From positions 434,001-498,000 of the forward strand of contig JAWKWH010000001.1 of NCBI GenBank assembly GCA_041397625.1: a stretch of 64,000 nt of DNA, in the 5' to 3' direction. How positions within the stretch are numbered: position 1 is the first letter of the stretch; each line of letters opens with the position of its first letter. Below the pieces are notes generated by a model. It made no database searches, was not told the origin of the DNA, and was given only the letters and a program-made list of their open reading frames with translations. Below are positions 43,409 through 51,581 of this stretch, piece by piece. Source of the stretch: JAWKWH01 sp041397625. GTDB taxonomy: Bacteria; Pseudomonadota; Alphaproteobacteria; Rhizobiales; Rhizobiaceae. The position numbers and the translations under genes were made by a program.

Positions 43409-44140
43409 CTAGTTGATATAGCCCAGTCTGATAGCTTCCGCCACGGCCTGCACCCGGTTGACCGCCCCCAGCTTGGCCTTGGCGTTGAGCAGGTGTTTCT
43501 CGGATGTATGTTCGGAAATGCCGAGGATCTGCGAGATCTCCCATTCCGATTTGCCGACGGCGGCCCAGCGCAGGCATTCCGCCTCGCGGTCGGTCAGCGG
43601 ACGCTTGTCCGCATGGCGGCTGTCGATGGCACTGAGTTGCAGGGCGCGCCCGACGGCATAGGTGGAGACCAGCGATACGACGGAAACCTGTTCCGGGGAG
43701 CATTCAAAGGCCGGACCGCCCAGCGACACCATGATTGGCGTGCCTTCCAGCGTCAGAACTGGAAAGGCAAAGCCGTCATGCAGGTCGAAACTGCTGGCGT
43801 CCCCGATAACCTCCCGGCTGCCGGCGTCCAGTTCCTCCTGCGTGTTCGCATCGGTCCATCTGAACGATCCGGGCGCGCGCTTCATGTGGCGCACCACTGC
43901 GTCGTGGTCGACATAGTTGCGCTCCACATAGCGCTGCAGCCATCCCAGCGGCCAGTCGCAGAGCACCACATGTTCCTTTTGTCCGTCGAGCGGCGTGTCG
44001 GGACCGGGAACAGTGCCGGCCAATAAAGCATTGAGGCCGAAGCGCGACGTTACCGCCAACAACTCTGCACATACCTGTTCGACGGTAGTAGCCCGCTGGA
44101 TTTTGTTGATGCACTCCAGTGTATCGTCAAACTGAACCAT
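43409..44140 (-). CDS. luxR: LuxR-family quorum-sensing regulator
   Basis: A 243-residue regulator with an N-terminal autoinducer-binding domain (WLQRYVERNYVDHDAVVRHM and GSFRWTD give the conserved Trp, Tyr, Asp and second Trp; the usual Pro after Asp is Ala) and a C-terminal LuxR HTH (LTDREAECLRWAAVGKSEWE, ISQILGISEHTSEKHLLNAK, LGYIN end). It would sense the lactone made by the adjacent LuxI. ATG 44140 starts the conserved domain; longer in-frame versions are unlikely. It is divergent from the binding-protein gene. Confidence 0.94.
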   Translation of the reverse strand: MVQFDDTLECINKIQRATTVEQVCAELLAVTSRFGLNALLAGTVPGPDTPLDGQKEHVVLCDWPLGWLQRYVERNYVDHDAVVRHMKRAPGSFRWTDANTQEELDAGSREVIGDASSFDLHDGFAFPVLTLEGTPIMVSLGGPAFECSPEQVSVVSLVSTYAVGRALQLSAIDSRHADKRPLTDREAECLRWAAVGKSEWEISQILGISEHTSEKHLLNAKAKLGAVNRVQAVAEAIRLGYIN

Positions 44141-44292
44141 TAATACCGGCCCCCACCGTATCCTAATCATATGCCTTACTATGGTTCGGCCATGGGTTGC
44201 AATGTAATAAACCAATGGTAGCAGGAACAAGCGGCAATGTCGGCGATGATTTCGCGGTATCCTTTGTTGCCGGCCTGCGATAAAAGCCGCCC

Positions 44293-45201
44293 ATGGCCCA
44301 GCTCAGACCTGCTGTTCGACGAATCGCTTCGCTAGGCGCAACGCGTGTGTTTGAGCGGACGCGCCCGGCCCTGGCGGCAATTCTGGCGGGGCTGTCTGCC
44401 CTTCTGGCCGGTTCGCCTGCGGCCCGGGCTGAACCGACGATCCCGAATTTTTGGGACACCAGGGAGCAGATGGCCAAACCGAGGTTCGAACAGGTCAATC
44501 GCATCCGGTTTTTGACGACGATCGATTTTCCGCCGTTCAACTACCTCGACGACAACGGGCGTCTTACCGGTTTTCACGTGGATCTCGCCAATGCGATCTG
44601 CGGCGAACTTGGTCTGCTCGATCGTTGCCAGATACAGGCGATCCCGTGGCGCGAACTGGAGACGGCGCTGCAGACTGGCGCGGGCGATGCGGTCCTGGCA
44701 GGCATCGCCGTCACGGCGCAAAAACGCGACAAGTTCCTGTTCACCCGGCCTTACATGCGCTTTCCTGCGCGTTTCGTGACCCCGAACGGCGGCGAGTTGT
44801 CGGAACCGGTGCATCTGTCGGTGGCGGGACGCCGCATTGGCGTCATGGCGGGCACGGCGCACGAGGCGATGCTGCGCGATTACTTTCCGGCCGCCAGGCC
44901 GGTCACCTACAGCCGGGCCGAATGGATGTATGCCGCCATGAGGGATGGCGATCTGGACGGCATTTTCGGCGACGGCCTGCAATTGTCATACTGGCTTGGC
45001 AGCAGCGCTTCCGCAAATTGCTGCAGCTTTTCCGGCGGGCCCTATGTCTCCGATCACTATCTCGGGCGCGGCCTGAGCATCGCCGTCGCCGGGGACAACC
45101 AGGTTCTGGTCGACGCCTTCGATTTCGCGTTGCGCGACCTGCAGGCGCGCGGCATCTATGCGGAACTTTATCTGCGTTACTTTCCGGTGAGCTTCTTTTA
45201 A
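44293..45201 (+). CDS. Periplasmic substrate-binding protein (amino-acid type), orphan
   Basis: A 302-residue SBP_bac_3-like protein: signal peptide to about residue 46 (LAAILAGLSALLAG then SPAARA), then FLTTIDFPPFNYLDDNGRLT, GFHVDLANAICGELG, GDAVLAGIAVTAQKRDKFLF, IGVMAGTAHEAMLRDYFPA and DGIFGDGLQLSYWL. Such proteins capture amino acids or similar solutes for ABC importers, but no permease or ATPase is nearby. It is divergent from luxR across 152 bp. A vicinal Cys pair (SANCCSFSG) is unusual. Ligand not predictable; a sensory role is possible. Confidence 0.88.
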   Translation: MAQLRPAVRRIASLGATRVFERTRPALAAILAGLSALLAGSPAARAEPTIPNFWDTREQMAKPRFEQVNRIRFLTTIDFPPFNYLDDNGRLTGFHVDLANAICGELGLLDRCQIQAIPWRELETALQTGAGDAVLAGIAVTAQKRDKFLFTRPYMRFPARFVTPNGGELSEPVHLSVAGRRIGVMAGTAHEAMLRDYFPAARPVTYSRAEWMYAAMRDGDLDGIFGDGLQLSYWLGSSASANCCSFSGGPYVSDHYLGRGLSIAVAGDNQVLVDAFDFALRDLQARGIYAELYLRYFPVSFF

Positions 45202-46064
45202 CCGGCGGCCGTATCGTCCATGCCGCCGGCCTTGTTGGCGGGTCTTCGCGTTGACGTCGGCTTGAACGGCACGGCGAGCGCCCAGGCCAGATTGCCCGTG
45301 TCCGCTCCGGCGTATTCGCTGAGGCCGATATTCATGTCCTGGTGACCGAGCCGCGGCTGGGCGCAATAGGTGCCGAACAGCCGGTCCCAGAAGGGGAAGT
45401 TGAAACCGTAATTGGTATCGGTCTCGCGCGGATCGGTCGAATGATGAACCCGGTGCATGTCGGGCGTGACCAGCACCATCCGCAGGAAACGGTCGACGCG
45501 TTTCGGTAGTTTGTAGTTGGAGTGATTGAACATCGCCGATCCGTTGAGCACGATCTCGAAGATCAGCACCGACAGTACCGGCGCGCCGAGGACCAGGACG
45601 ATCGCCGCCTTCCATACCATCGACAGCACGATTTCGAAGGGATGGAACCTGAGCGCCGTGGTGACGTCGAAGCCGGCGTCGGAATGGTGCATGCGGTGGA
45701 TACGCCACAGGATCGGCAGCTTGTGGCTGACGAGATGTTCGAACCAGACGGCGAAATCGAGCGCCACGAAGGCGATGATCCCGGCAATCAGCGGGTCGAT
45801 GCCGAACCGGTGGAACAGGCCGAAGGAATTCGCCTCCGACCAGATCGCCCAGGCGACCGCCGCGCCCGGCATGATGATGCGCAGCACAACGGTCGACAGC
45901 ACGACCATCGACAGGTTGGTGAACCAGCGCCGCCTTTTCAGCGACCCGGTCAGTTCCGGCCGCTGCAACCGCGGCAGGAACAGCTCCAGCAACGCCATCG
46001 ACGCGAAGATCGCGCCGAACATGGTCAGCCGTATCGCCGCTTCGGATAGATTGCCGAATTCCAT
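45198..46064 (-). CDS. Sterol desaturase / fatty-acid hydroxylase family protein (first)
   Basis: A membrane di-iron enzyme of about 288 residues with four hydrophobic segments and the family histidine clusters: HLVSH, HRMHHS and HRVHHSTDPRETDTNYGFNF (start of motif). Members hydroxylate or desaturate lipids such as ornithine lipids, fatty acids or carotenoids; the substrate here is unknown. ATG 46064 gives a typical N-terminus; a TTG at 46127 would add 21 residues. It overlaps the convergent binding-protein gene by four bases. Confidence 0.9.
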   Translation of the reverse strand: MEFGNLSEAAIRLTMFGAIFASMALLELFLPRLQRPELTGSLKRRRWFTNLSMVVLSTVVLRIIMPGAAVAWAIWSEANSFGLFHRFGIDPLIAGIIAFVALDFAVWFEHLVSHKLPILWRIHRMHHSDAGFDVTTALRFHPFEIVLSMVWKAAIVLVLGAPVLSVLIFEIVLNGSAMFNHSNYKLPKRVDRFLRMVLVTPDMHRVHHSTDPRETDTNYGFNFPFWDRLFGTYCAQPRLGHQDMNIGLSEYAGADTGNLAWALAVPFKPTSTRRPANKAGGMDDTAAG

Positions 46065-46162
46065 CGATGCCCGTTGTGCCGCTTCGTCGTTCGAAATCTC
46101 AAATGGCACAGCGATATGATTGGTCAAGTCACATTACGGTCATTGCGGCCGCGCCGAGCGTC

Positions 46163-46573
46163 TCAGATCACACGGTAACGTGCCCTGGCGCCGCGTTCGA
46201 TCGCCGCGGTGGTGAGCTTGTCGAGGTCCAGCCTGTCGCGCAGCAATTGCAGGATGCGCAGCTCCACCTGGTTGACCGACAGATCGGCCGCCGCGATATC
46301 GATGGCGAGTGCATAGGCGGTGTCGTAGGCCTTTTCCGGCAGCGATGCCCGGACCGTCTCGAGTACCTTGTCCAGGCCGTCATCGGCCTGCAGCATCTGC
46401 TGGCAGTGGCGCGCCGCCTCCATCAGCCTGTCTTCGTCGAAGGATCGGAACGCGGGCAGGGTGCGCACCAGCGCGCCGATTCGCTTCAGTTCCGCGTCGG
46501 TCATGTCATTGTCTGCCGCCGACGTGACGATCATCACGTAGATCAGGGCTTCCTGCGGCGTAATCTCGGTCAT
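46163..46573 (-). CDS. TerB-family (tellurite-resistance-like) protein
   Basis: A 136-residue all-helical cytoplasmic protein with the TerB/DjlA-N pattern: EALIYVMIVTSAADNDMTDA, ELKRIGALVRTLPAF, and DIAAADLSVNQVELRIL with conserved acidic residues thought to bind metal. Real tellurite resistance is not implied; single TerB proteins are common in rhizobia. ATG 46573 with AGGAAG upstream is chosen. Confidence 0.85.
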   Translation of the reverse strand: MTEITPQEALIYVMIVTSAADNDMTDAELKRIGALVRTLPAFRSFDEDRLMEAARHCQQMLQADDGLDKVLETVRASLPEKAYDTAYALAIDIAAADLSVNQVELRILQLLRDRLDLDKLTTAAIERGARARYRVI

Positions 46574-46725
46574 GGCGTCTTCCTGTTCGTCTCGGGTCGC
46601 GTCGGACCCTATTGTCACGCGCCTGGCTTCTCAAGCCCATTTCGGCGTTGTTGACCTTGTTTGCGAGGCCGCATAGTTTCCGCCGCGACGCCCGAGAGGC
46701 GGGATCGTTCTCAGGAACTGCATGA

Positions 46726-48381
46726 ATGACACAATCGGGTCTGACCGATGGCGGGATCACGCCCGCGCTTGCTGACGCTGCGCGCCAATGCCGCGCTTGG
46801 CCTTTCGAGGAAGCTGCCAAGATCGTCAAGCGCTATGGGAAGACCGGCTTTCCCGATACCGTGTTGTTCGAGACCGGTTACGGGCCGTCCGGCCTGCCGC
46901 ATATCGGCACCTTCGGCGAGGTCGCCCGCACGACCATGGTGCGCCATGCCTTTCATGTGTTGACCGAAGACCGGGTGAAGACCAGGCTGCTGTGCTTTTC
47001 CGACGATATGGACGGCATGCGCAAGATTCCCGACAACGTGCCCGACCCGAAAGCGCTGGAACCGCATCTGCACAAGCCGCTGACGGTGGTGCCCAATCCG
47101 TTCGGCGGCGATTATGAGAGTTTCGGCCATCACAACAACGCAATGCTGCGCCGCTTCCTCGATACGTTCGGCTTCGACTACGAGTTCGCCAGCGCGACGG
47201 AATACTACAGGTCCGGCCGCTTCGACGACGTATTGCTGCGCGTCGCCGAGCGCTACCGGGCGATCATGGACATCATGCTGCCGACGCTCGGCGAGGAGCG
47301 CCGCGCCACCTATTCGCCGTTCCTGCCGATTTCGCAGAAGACCGGCCGCGTGCTCTACGTGCCGATGCAGGCCGTCGATGCGAAGGCGGGCACCGTCACC
47401 TATGTCGACGAGGACGGCGAGGAGGTGACGCAGGGCATCACCGGCGGGCAGGTGAAACTGCAGTGGAAGCCGGATTTCGGCGCCCGCTGGGCGGCTCTCG
47501 GCGTCGATTTCGAGATGTTCGGCAAGGACCATGGTCCCAACATGCCGGTCTACGACCGCATCTGTTCGGCGCTCGACGGCCGTCCGCCGGAGCATTTCGT
47601 CTACGAGCTGTTTCTCGACGACAAGGGCGAGAAGATTTCGAAGTCCAAGGGCAACGGCCTGACCATCGACGAGTGGCTGACCTACGCACCGACCGAGAGC
47701 CTGGCGCTCTACATGTACCAGAAGCCGCGGACGGCCAAGCGGCTCTATTTCGACGTCATCCCGCGCGCGGTGGACGAGTATTTCCAGCTGCTCGCCGCAT
47801 ATCGCCGCCAGGACGAGGCGCAACGCCTGAACAACCCGGTCTGGCATATCCATTCCGGCGCGCCGCCGGCCATCGACATGCCGGTCCCGTTCAACATGCT
47901 TTTGAACCTGGTCAGCGCCTCGAATGCGGAAAACCGCGACGTGCTGTGGGGCTTCATCACCCGCTATGCGCCGGGTGTGACGCCTGGGAACCATCCAAAG
48001 CTCGACGAACTCGTCGGATACGCGATCCGCTACTACGAGGATTTCGTCAGGCCGACCAAGGTGTTCCGCGCGCCCGACGACGAGGAGCGCTCCACGCTGA
48101 AAAGCCTGTCTGCGGCATTCGCCGCCCTGCCGGCCGATGCCGACGGCGCGGCGATCCAGGACGCGGTGCTCGACGTGGCCCGCCGCATCCCGCGCTACCA
48201 GGACGAAAAGAAGAAGAGCCCCGACGGCGGACCGGGCGTCTCCGTCGCCTTCTTCCAGATGGTCTATCAAGTGCTGCTCGGCCAGGAACGCGGCCCGCGC
48301 TTCGGCTCGTTTGCCGCGCTTTACGGGATTGGCGAAACGCGCAAGCTGATCGACGACGCTTTGGCGCGTCCCGCGGCCTGA
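46726..48381 (+). CDS. lysK: Lysyl-tRNA synthetase, class I
   Basis: Charges tRNA-Lys. The 551-residue protein is the class I (archaeal-type) LysRS usual in alphaproteobacteria: TGYGPSGLPHIGTFGEVART contains the HIGH-like PHIG, and KGEKISKSKGNGLTIDEWL the KMSKS-like loop. DMDGMRKIPDNVPDP and FEMFGKDHGPNMPVY are typical. Start ATG 46726. Confidence 0.97.
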   Translation: MTQSGLTDGGITPALADAARQCRAWPFEEAAKIVKRYGKTGFPDTVLFETGYGPSGLPHIGTFGEVARTTMVRHAFHVLTEDRVKTRLLCFSDDMDGMRKIPDNVPDPKALEPHLHKPLTVVPNPFGGDYESFGHHNNAMLRRFLDTFGFDYEFASATEYYRSGRFDDVLLRVAERYRAIMDIMLPTLGEERRATYSPFLPISQKTGRVLYVPMQAVDAKAGTVTYVDEDGEEVTQGITGGQVKLQWKPDFGARWAALGVDFEMFGKDHGPNMPVYDRICSALDGRPPEHFVYELFLDDKGEKISKSKGNGLTIDEWLTYAPTESLALYMYQKPRTAKRLYFDVIPRAVDEYFQLLAAYRRQDEAQRLNNPVWHIHSGAPPAIDMPVPFNMLLNLVSASNAENRDVLWGFITRYAPGVTPGNHPKLDELVGYAIRYYEDFVRPTKVFRAPDDEERSTLKSLSAAFAALPADADGAAIQDAVLDVARRIPRYQDEKKKSPDGGPGVSVAFFQMVYQVLLGQERGPRFGSFAALYGIGETRKLIDDALARPAA

Positions 48382-48385
48382 CGTT

Positions 48386-49093
48386 TCAATTCGCCCCCGC
48401 GAACATGCCGACGGCGTTTTCGCGCGCCGCCGTCTCCAGCGCGGCATAGGCGCTTCCGGCTTCCGCGCGCGCCCAGCCGTTCTCCACAAGCCAGGCGCCG
48501 GCATCCTTGCCGCCGAGGCTGCAGGCGGCGCGCAGCGGGCCGGTATCGGCGACCGCGCCGAGATTGCAGGTGATCGCCCGGCCGCGCAGCCAGCCGCGAA
48601 ACGCGGTCAGCGCCATGCGCCCGCAGAAGCGGTTGCGGCCGGGCGCGTTCTCGCACTCCGCACTTGGCAAAAGTGGCTCGATGCCGGCAATGCGGATGCG
48701 GTATCCCTGCGCCTCGACAATGCCGGCGGCGATCGCAACGGGCCGATGCAGCAGCCGGATGCCTGTCTCCGCCTTCCTCGCTTCCGGCTTGCTCAGCGGC
48801 GCGCGCGGCGGCAGCCGTTCCAGGTTGGCGATGTCCAGTTCCGGCACCGCGATCAGGTCCCTGCCGACGATGCGGTTGGGCGGGCCGTCTGTCCGGTCGG
48901 GCGGTTGCGGCTTGACGGTCCGGCCGTCCACGTCATCCGCCGCCGCAGTTTCGGTGGTTTCGGTATCGGCCGGAACGGCCTGGTCCGCTCCTTTCGCGGT
49001 TGGCGTGTCTTCGGCGGTTCGCCCGGCCTGCAGCACCAGATAAGCGGCGGCGGTAACGAGCACGACGCCGACGATCATGAGCATGTTGCGCAT
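48386..49093 (-). CDS. Thermonuclease (SNase-like) family protein, membrane-anchored
   Basis: A 235-residue protein: N-terminal signal or anchor (MLMIVGVVLVTAAAYLVL), a long acidic linker, then an SNase-like OB domain (GYRIRIAGIEPLLPSAEC, NRFCGRMALTAFRGWLRG, ACSLGGKDAGAWLVENGWAR). The position of the catalytic Glu in the family motif (VDTPE-like) reads IEPLL, so nuclease activity is doubtful. It lies 15 bp downstream of an S24 regulator on the same strand. Periplasmic or exported location is likely. Confidence 0.82.
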   Translation of the reverse strand: MRNMLMIVGVVLVTAAAYLVLQAGRTAEDTPTAKGADQAVPADTETTETAAADDVDGRTVKPQPPDRTDGPPNRIVGRDLIAVPELDIANLERLPPRAPLSKPEARKAETGIRLLHRPVAIAAGIVEAQGYRIRIAGIEPLLPSAECENAPGRNRFCGRMALTAFRGWLRGRAITCNLGAVADTGPLRAACSLGGKDAGAWLVENGWARAEAGSAYAALETAARENAVGMFAGAN

Positions 49094-49108
49094 CGCGGGC
49101 GGCGCCCG

Positions 49109-49765
49109 TTACTGGCTCGCCCAGACGATGCGGGCCAGCCATTCGATCTCGTGAAGTTCGAAAACCCGGTCGGGATGCTCCGGATTGAGCGACGACAATT
49201 CGACCTGCCTGGAAGTGCGTCGCTGCAGGATCTTGGCCATGATCTCGCCACCGCCGGTACGCGCCACAACCCGGTCGCCGCGGCGAATGCTCGCTTCCGG
49301 GTCGACGATCAGGATGTCGCCGTCGCGGTAAAGCGGCATCATGGAATTGCCCTGCACGGAAAGCGCATAGGTTCCCCGCTTGGCCCCCGACGGGATTTCC
49401 ACCAGGTCCCAGCCCTGGCCGGCGGGAAAGCCGGCGTCGTCGAAGAAGCCGCCGGCGCCGGCCTGGGCGAAGCCGACGAGCGGGACCGACGAACCCTGGG
49501 CCGGCAGCGCGTCGGTTGCCCGTTGCACGCTGTTCTCGACCAGACCGGCGAAATCGCTCAACCTGGAATTGGTGGCCTCGACGATCTTCATCACCGATTC
49601 CATCGACGGCCAGCGCGGCCGTCCGCCGGCCGAGCGGCGCTTCGACTTGTTGAAGGCGGTGGAATCGAGGCCGGCCTGCTTGGCCAGGCCAGAGGGCGAC
49701 ATGGCATTGCGCGCCGCGAGCGCGTCAATGGCGGCCCAAACCTTCTCGTGTGACGAGTGATCCAT
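49109..49765 (-). CDS. S24-family (LexA/CI-like) helix-turn-helix regulator
   Basis: A 218-residue protein with an N-terminal HTH (ALAARNAMSPSGLAKQAGLD) and a C-terminal S24 peptidase fold: the autocleavage Ser in VQGNSMMPLYRDGDILIVDP and the Lys in GEIMAKILQRR, giving a Ser-Lys dyad. It resembles phage CI-type repressors, but no phage genes surround it. The next gene downstream encodes the SNase-like protein, suggesting a small unit. ATG 49765 is chosen. Confidence 0.88.
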   Translation of the reverse strand: MDHSSHEKVWAAIDALAARNAMSPSGLAKQAGLDSTAFNKSKRRSAGGRPRWPSMESVMKIVEATNSRLSDFAGLVENSVQRATDALPAQGSSVPLVGFAQAGAGGFFDDAGFPAGQGWDLVEIPSGAKRGTYALSVQGNSMMPLYRDGDILIVDPEASIRRGDRVVARTGGGEIMAKILQRRTSRQVELSSLNPEHPDRVFELHEIEWLARIVWASQ

Positions 49766-49856
49766 CGCTTTGCCCGTGGGGGACAGGAAAAAAGTCCTGC
49801 CGATACTATTGGCGTGAAAACCGCAAGTCCAGCCTCGCGCCACGGAACATTCGGGC

Positions 49857-50402
49857 TCAGCCGCCGCGCTTGCCCTCGATGCGCAGGTTGGCGTGCGAGC
49901 GCATGAACGCCTGCTCCGCCTCGTCAAACGGGCGCGATCGTACCCTGTGGCCGAGCGCGGCCGCGACATCGACGATCGGCAGGAAGCGCCGGTTGCGGAA
50001 ATCATAGACGCCGGCCGTCGTCATCAGGATTGCCGCCGTGCGGCCGTCGTCGAGGATGAAGCGGTGGCGGCCGAGGACTTGTGTTCCCTCCCACGCATCC
50101 ATTGTCGATACGATCTCGAAGCCGCGCCACAGTTTGATCTCGCGTACATAGACCGACTGCAGCCCGCCCATCATCGGGCCCCAGCCGTTCCGCTTGGCCA
50201 GCGCCATCAGGCCGGAGCGAAAGAAGATGTCGAGCCGGCCCATGTCGGCCAGCATCATGTAGCGGGCGTTGTTGAGGTGCATGTTGGGGTCGATGTCGGT
50301 CGGCAGGCAGCGGAACCGCAGCCGGCTTTCGTCACCGACGCGAAACCGGCCGCGCCTGTGCCGGGTTGCCAGCACGCGCAGCATCCTGCCCCAGACATAC
50401 AT
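49857..50402 (-). CDS. Thioesterase family protein (4HBT, Them6-like)
   Basis: A 181-residue single hotdog protein with the motif PTDIDPNMHLNNARYMMLAD, then GRLDIFFRSGLM, and VYVREIKLWRGFEIVSTMDA. This is the acyl-CoA thioesterase pattern of the Them6/FadM-like group. ATG 50402 has GGAGG in front. It is upstream of the S24 gene on the same strand. Substrate unknown. Confidence 0.85.
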   Translation of the reverse strand: MYVWGRMLRVLATRHRRGRFRVGDESRLRFRCLPTDIDPNMHLNNARYMMLADMGRLDIFFRSGLMALAKRNGWGPMMGGLQSVYVREIKLWRGFEIVSTMDAWEGTQVLGRHRFILDDGRTAAILMTTAGVYDFRNRRFLPIVDVAAALGHRVRSRPFDEAEQAFMRSHANLRIEGKRGG

Positions 50403-50435
50403 GGCTTGACCTCCGGATCGCCGCGATTGCAGTCC

Positions 50436-50468
50436 CGCGTCATACGCGTCATACGCGTCATACGCGTC
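50436..50468. repeat. 9-bp tandem repeat (CGCGTCATA, about 3.7 copies)
   Basis: Three full and one partial copy of CGCGTCATA in the gap between the thioesterase and the second desaturase gene. Likely polymerase slippage; possible phase-variable promoter spacing for the thioesterase gene on the minus strand is speculative. Confidence 0.8.
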
Positions 50469-50515
50469 GGCCGCGCGCCGCTCAAGGCATGGTTCCGGGA
50501 GAAGTAGAGACGCGG

Positions 50516-51409
50516 CTAGTTCGCCTCGTCGGCCGAGCGGCCCGGCGGCAGTTTGCGCAATGCCCGGCTTGCCGCTCGCGACCATTCGACCAGCGGATGG
50601 AGCATCAGCTTGACCGGGTCGTCGTGCGAAACCCCCTTGGCGCCCAGCGGCTTGTCGCATGTGCCGGGCATGTAATAGGTGCCGAACAGATAGTCGAACA
50701 ACGGCACGATGTTGGCGAGGTTCTTGCCGTAAGCCGGCTTGTGATCGGCATGGTGCCAGCGGTGGTATCGCGGCGAGGCGAGAGCCAGGCTGAACGGCCC
50801 GTGGCCCCAGTCGAGGTTCATGTGCACGTAGATGCCGTGCAGCGTGATCAGGAAGGCGCCGATGCCGGCCGCTCCCGGCGGAAAGCCGAGCCAGCTCAAA
50901 AGAAAGATGTAGGAGACCTGCATCCAGATCGTCTCGAAGATGTGGACGCGGAACAGCGTCGCCCCCGTCATCGCCTGATCGGAATGATGGATGGCATGGA
51001 TCGGCCAGAGCCATCGATGGTGCATCGCCCTGTGGTTCCAGTAATTGGCGAAGTCATGCGCGACGATGGCGGTGACGGCGAGCAACCAGGCCGGAAAGGC
51101 CTGCCACAGCGAACCCGGCAGGCGGGGTATGTTGAACGCGTCGTAGACGGCCTGCGCCGCTTCGGTTGCGAAATAGGCGACCGGCGCGAAGGCGATGTTG
51201 AGCAGCATGATGACGAAGGTCGCAAATACGCCGGTGACGGCCTTGCGCGACCAGCTTGGCCTGAACCGGCGACGGGTGAAGTCGACGAACAGCACCAGCG
51301 TCAGTGCCGCGAAGGCAAACAGCGTCTTCTCGCCAGTCAGCACCCGGCCGAACAGTCGTGCGAGATCCTGAACCGGAACCAGGGCCTGCCAGATGAGATC
51401 CATGACCAT
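50516..51409 (-). CDS. Sterol desaturase / fatty-acid hydroxylase family protein (second)
   Basis: A membrane di-iron protein of about 297 residues with the His motifs AHDFANYWNHRAMHH, HAIHHSDQ and YHRWHHAD, and four hydrophobic segments. It is only distantly similar to the first family member in the window. The substrate is unknown. ATG 51409 or 51403 is the likely start. Confidence 0.9.
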   Translation of the reverse strand: MVMDLIWQALVPVQDLARLFGRVLTGEKTLFAFAALTLVLFVDFTRRRFRPSWSRKAVTGVFATFVIMLLNIAFAPVAYFATEAAQAVYDAFNIPRLPGSLWQAFPAWLLAVTAIVAHDFANYWNHRAMHHRWLWPIHAIHHSDQAMTGATLFRVHIFETIWMQVSYIFLLSWLGFPPGAAGIGAFLITLHGIYVHMNLDWGHGPFSLALASPRYHRWHHADHKPAYGKNLANIVPLFDYLFGTYYMPGTCDKPLGAKGVSHDDPVKLMLHPLVEWSRAASRALRKLPPGRSADEAN

Positions 51410-51530
51410 TGACACGTCACGCACAAACCGGCCGCGATTTGCCGCCACGCCACCCTATTTGATTTGCCCTTTGGTCATAGGCATGGCGGCTAAAGATTCG
51501 ATTAACCGGCGGAGCCGGTGCCGGATGCAA

Positions 51531-51556
51531 AAAACCCCGGCCGAAGCCGGGGTTTT
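51531..51556 (-). terminator. Intrinsic terminator of the beta-oxidation operon
   Basis: AAAACCCCGGC (51531-51541) and its complement (51546-51556) form an 11-bp stem with a TTCG-type tetraloop on the minus strand, followed by six T. It lies 26 bp after the FadB-type gene. Confidence 0.92.
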
Positions 51557-51581
51557 CATCGTTTGCCGGGTTTCCGGCCGG

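Noticed and set aside
46711..48504. 597-codon minus-strand open frame
   Set aside because: Antisense shadow of lysK.
50436..50468. Short tandem repeat as a possible CRISPR remnant
   Set aside because: The 9-bp units are contiguous with no spacers and there are no cas genes.
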